Shown here: positions 37,809 to 40,093 of the stretch, one piece after another | Layout: each line of letters opens with the position of its first letter | Numbering within the stretch: position 1 is the stretch's first letter | Assembly: GCA_013288145.1 (NCBI GenBank) | Contig: JABDCJ010000018.1 | Coordinates: forward strand, 1 to 40,093 | DNA: 40,093 nt | Direction of reading: 5' to 3' | From: Nitrososphaerota archaeon | GTDB taxonomy: Archaea; Thermoproteota; Nitrososphaeria; Nitrososphaerales; CADDZS01 | Program-made: the position numbers and the translations under genes | Notes under the pieces: generated by a model | Databases searched by the model: none | What the model was told of the DNA's origin: nothing | Seen by the model: the letters and a program-made list of their open reading frames with translations, nothing else

Positions 37809-39010
37809 CCGAGCAAACTCACCAGAAACCCGCGACGAAAAAGAAGGATCCATCGATCTCTGAATCAGGCTTTGCAACAAAGGCAATTCACGCCGCGCAG
37901 ATTCCCGATCCTACGACGGGTGCGCTTGTCCTCCCGATCTACCAGACCACAACCTACGCCCAGGAAGCCGTGGGAGTAAACAAAGGGTATACCTATTCCA
38001 GAACCGGCAACCCTACCGTCCAGGTGCTCGAGGACAGCCTGAACATCCTGGAGAAGGGACAGGGCGGGGCTTGTTTTGGAACCGGGATGGCTGCGATCAC
38101 CGCGGTGTTTGCAATGTTGAGCCAGGGTGATCACGCAATAATTTCGAGCGTTGTCTACGGAGGCACTCCGAGGCTCTGCAATATGATCCTTTCCCGGTAT
38201 GGGCTAAAGTTCTCTTATGTCGATACAGGCGATGTGGATGCAGTAAAGGATGCAATAACTCCGAAAACAAAACTCATCTTCATCGAGACCCCCGCGAACC
38301 CGACGCTGAAGCTTACGGACATCAGAGCAGTTTCCGAAATCAAAGGGGATGCCAAACTCGTTGTGGATAACACATTTCTCACCCCGGCTCTCCAGGTTCC
38401 GCTGGATCTAGGCGCGGACATTACTCTCCACAGCACTACAAAATTCATCGAGGGACACAATTCCACGGTAGGCGGCGCGATTATTACAAAAACAAAGAAA
38501 GATCACGAGGACCTGAAATATCTCCAGAACGCGATGGGTTTGATCCAGTCGCCGTTCAATGCATGGCTCACGATCCGGGGATTGAAAACCCTCGATGTTA
38601 GAATGAAGCGGCACTGCGAGAATGCACAAATTATCGCAGAGTACCTTGAGGGAAATCCAAAGGTTACAAAAGTTCTCTATCCTGGGCTGGACAGCTTTCC
38701 GCAAGCTTCGATTGCAAGGAGACAGCACTCCCGTGGACACGGTGGACTGCTAGCGTTCGAGCTGAAAGGTGGGGTAAAGTCAGGACTAAAGTTTGCAAGC
38801 AACCTTTCGCTGATCACGCTCGCGGAAAATCTTGGCGCTGTGGAATCAATGGTCACTCATCCCGCCACTATGACACACGCGGCGATGTCAAAGCAGGCTC
38901 GGCTGGAAGCTGGGATTACCGACGGGCTGATCCGGCTATCAGTTGGTCTCGAAGATGTGGATGACCTGATCTTCGATCTCGATCTTGCAATCAAGAAAGC
39001 TACAAGCTAG
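37805..39010 (+). CDS. cystathionine gamma-synthase/gamma-lyase (PLP enzyme)
   Basis: 401 residues from ATG overlapping the upstream stop by four bases (ATGA). Cys/Met metabolism PLP family: YSRTGNPTVQVLEDSL (65-80), FGTGMAAITAVF (91-102), ETPANPTLKL, VVDNTFLTPALQVPLDLGAD and the PLP-Lys motif LHSTTKFIEGHNSTVGG with Lys213. N-terminal 20 residues are extra and disordered. Together with the preceding enzyme it carries out transsulfuration; direction (synthase or lyase) is not certain from sequence. The 3' end overlaps a convergent membrane-protein gene by four bases. Confidence 0.94.
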   Translation: MTEQTHQKPATKKKDPSISESGFATKAIHAAQIPDPTTGALVLPIYQTTTYAQEAVGVNKGYTYSRTGNPTVQVLEDSLNILEKGQGGACFGTGMAAITAVFAMLSQGDHAIISSVVYGGTPRLCNMILSRYGLKFSYVDTGDVDAVKDAITPKTKLIFIETPANPTLKLTDIRAVSEIKGDAKLVVDNTFLTPALQVPLDLGADITLHSTTKFIEGHNSTVGGAIITKTKKDHEDLKYLQNAMGLIQSPFNAWLTIRGLKTLDVRMKRHCENAQIIAEYLEGNPKVTKVLYPGLDSFPQASIARRQHSRGHGGLLAFELKGGVKSGLKFASNLSLITLAENLGAVESMVTHPATMTHAAMSKQARLEAGITDGLIRLSVGLEDVDDLIFDLDLAIKKATS

Positions 39011-39291
39011 GCACTGGGCTTCGTCTGCTGATCGTCTGCAGGATATTGCTGCTGGATCTTTGCAGAAGATTTTGCCGAGCGGCTCCGTAGGAAAAGACCA
39101 ATCGCGAGAAGTACGATCCCCAGTACGAGGACTCCCACGCCATTGTCAATCCACGTCTGACTCTTGAACATGAAACTGGAAGTTGGACCTACGATTCCCA
39201 GTCCTTGAAGAGTGAACACGAGCCCGGATAGAAAGAATAGTGCTCCGATGAACACTGTAATTAGAACAAGAGCTCCTTGACTCTTTGCCAT
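39007..39291 (-). CDS. small two-helix membrane protein
   Basis: 94 residues from ATG. Two hydrophobic helices (about 7-32 and 49-67), then a basic and Gln-rich cytoplasmic tail (LRSRSAKSSAKIQQQY). No family recognised. The start lies two bases after the peroxiredoxin stop on the same strand, so it is probably co-transcribed with it. Overlaps the convergent PLP-enzyme gene by four bases. Confidence 0.6.
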   Translation of the reverse strand: MAKSQGALVLITVFIGALFFLSGLVFTLQGLGIVGPTSSFMFKSQTWIDNGVGVLVLGIVLLAIGLFLRSRSAKSSAKIQQQYPADDQQTKPSA

Positions 39292-39293
39292 TG

Positions 39294-39767
39294 TCAGTGC
39301 ACGACCTCTTGATTTTCTTTTGAAATATCGTCAAGTGCACGTAGCGCTTCTTCGACATGCTTTGTCACGTTTACCTGCGAGTTGAAAACGCTCCGAATCC
39401 TACCACTTCTGTCAATGACAAATGTGGTGCGAGGTGGAATGAACCGTCCATCAACGCCATACAGTTTTCTGATTCGTTTGTCCTGATCGCTAACTAGTGT
39501 AAACCGCAACGAGTGCTCTTTCTTGAATCTCGAATGTGTTTCAGGAGAATCTGAGCTGATCCCCACTATGGTTGCGCCTAACGCCGTGACTTTGTCCAAG
39601 TTGTCACGAAACGTACACGCTTCCTTTGTGCAACCCAAGGTGAAATCCTTTGGATAAAAATACAGGACAACATTTGTTTTCCCAATCAAGTCAACCAGAG
39701 AAAATTTCTCGCCAGAGTCGGTCACAGATTCAAACTGGGGAGCGCTATCGTTGACCTTGAGTTCCAT
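39294..39767 (-). CDS. bcp: Bcp/PrxQ-type peroxiredoxin
   Basis: 157 residues from ATG. Thioredoxin-fold peroxiredoxin: FYPKDFTLGCTKEACTFRD places the peroxidatic Cys46 in T-x-x-C with a second Cys51 five residues on, the atypical 2-Cys PrxQ arrangement; GISSDSPETHSRF and PPRTTFVIDRSGRIR complete the active site with the conserved Arg. Reduces hydrogen and organic peroxides in the cytoplasm using thioredoxin-like donors. Followed by the small membrane protein two bases downstream. Confidence 0.95.
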   Translation of the reverse strand: MELKVNDSAPQFESVTDSGEKFSLVDLIGKTNVVLYFYPKDFTLGCTKEACTFRDNLDKVTALGATIVGISSDSPETHSRFKKEHSLRFTLVSDQDKRIRKLYGVDGRFIPPRTTFVIDRSGRIRSVFNSQVNVTKHVEEALRALDDISKENQEVVH

Positions 39768-39989
39768 GGCGATTCTGATCCCGTACTTCCAGCATATACG
39801 CCTTCGTCAAAATCTGTGTCATTTGTCTTTGTGCAAGGCCTTGAGAGAGTAAATTACACTGTTTGGAAAAACAATTTTCGCTCCAAGTGTAAATTCTTCT
39901 TAACACTCGGCCTTATGCTACCCGGGGAGTCCTGAACTGAAATGCGTCTCGTTTTAGTGGTAGATCTGTTTGGTTAAGTTCGTTGAGAA

Positions 39990-40076
39990 ATGGCAAAAAC
40001 CTCCGAAAAACGACGGTATAGGTTCGAAATTGAGAGCGAGTGCGAGATCCACGGAGCCCCTGAAACCGAAGCTTGA
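39990..40076 (+). CDS. possible 28-residue small protein
   Basis: In the 326-base region after the peroxiredoxin start (39768-40093) one short frame from ATG 39990 encodes MAKTSEKRRYRFEIE, then SECEIHGAPETEA, ending at TGA 40074-40076. Composition is protein-like with a C-x-x-H motif, but a length of 28 residues is too short for certainty and the nearest TATA-like sequence is poorly spaced. Nothing else is seen in this region. Confidence 0.28.
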   Translation: MAKTSEKRRYRFEIESECEIHGAPETEA

Positions 40077-40093
40077 GCTTGCCTCAAGGCAGA

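Noticed and set aside
40021..40035. GGTTCGAAA resembling a tRNA T-loop
   Set aside because: No matching acceptor, D or anticodon stems around it; it is inside a short frame.
1..40093. CRISPR arrays, rRNA genes and transposase/IS elements
   Set aside because: No regularly spaced repeats, no rRNA-like stretches, and no transposase or terminal-repeat pattern seen by eye.

Overview
The window reads as a chromosomal segment of an archaeon, most likely a Nitrososphaeria/Thaumarchaeota-type member of the Thermoproteota. The support is inferential: an archaeal type IV pilin with a class III signal peptide, DUF4443 and archaeal winged-helix regulators, an archaeal VapB-type antitoxin, a ComA (phosphosulfolactate synthase) homologue, archaeal-style TATA boxes 24-30 bases before leaderless starts, and very frequent TTG starts. 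No rRNA, convincing tRNA, CRISPR array or insertion sequence was seen. Coding is dense and on both strands.

Region by region. 1-5.7 kb: dUTPase-like enzyme, an RHH-like protein, a membrane protein, a divergent HxlR regulator/flavin-oxidoreductase pair continuing into a cytoplasmic HtrA protease, a winged-helix regulator, a ComA protein fused to a C-terminal winged helix, and a degenerate Nudix-like protein. 5.7-14 kb: a 659-residue pilin-like surface protein, a terpenoid-cyclase-fold protein, HNH nuclease, nucleoside deoxyribosyltransferase-like protein, ProC, a surface-anchored Ser/Thr-rich protein, a Cys-rich zinc protein, a zinc-ribbon/DUF4097 protein and an SRPBCC protein. 14-17.2 kb: a compact operon of zinc ribbon, ABC ATPase, ABC permease and PP-loop ATPase, convergent with a DUF4443 regulator.

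17.2-20.4 kb (minus strand) is the most suggestive block: ECF transporter S component, membrane-anchored DUF4430 (transcobalamin C-terminal-like) protein, a stand-alone asparagine-synthetase-type amidating ATPase with a zinc ribbon, a signal-less BtuF-like corrinoid-binding protein and the DUF4443 regulator, in one close-packed run. It looks like an uptake/processing module for a corrinoid or another small ligand; the assignment is a hypothesis. 20.4-26.1 kb: SIMPL protein, a decayed class III adenylate cyclase fragment, a second ABC ATPase/permease pair, a frameshifted DUF2283 gene, an orphan VapB antitoxin, DinB-like protein and an orphan DNA methyltransferase. 26.1-32.6 kb: NiCoT nickel/cobalt permease, a coiled-coil protein paired with a RelE-like toxin, a structured non-coding region, a VOC protein, an orphan oligopeptide-binding lipoprotein-like SBP, and about 0.75 kb with little coding signal. 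32.6-40.1 kb is core metabolism: homoserine dehydrogenase, YhfC-like membrane protein, 3-hydroxyisobutyrate-dehydrogenase-like enzyme, fumarylacetoacetate-hydrolase-family enzyme, cysteine synthase and cystathionine gamma-synthase/lyase in an overlapping pair, and a Bcp peroxiredoxin.

Three genes show reading-frame breaks next to recognisable motifs (PP-loop ATPase near 15920, asparagine-synthetase-like gene at 19224-19227, DUF2283 gene at 24129-24134). Two of them are one extra base in an A run. They could be assembly errors, real decay or programmed frameshifts; read-level checking would separate these.
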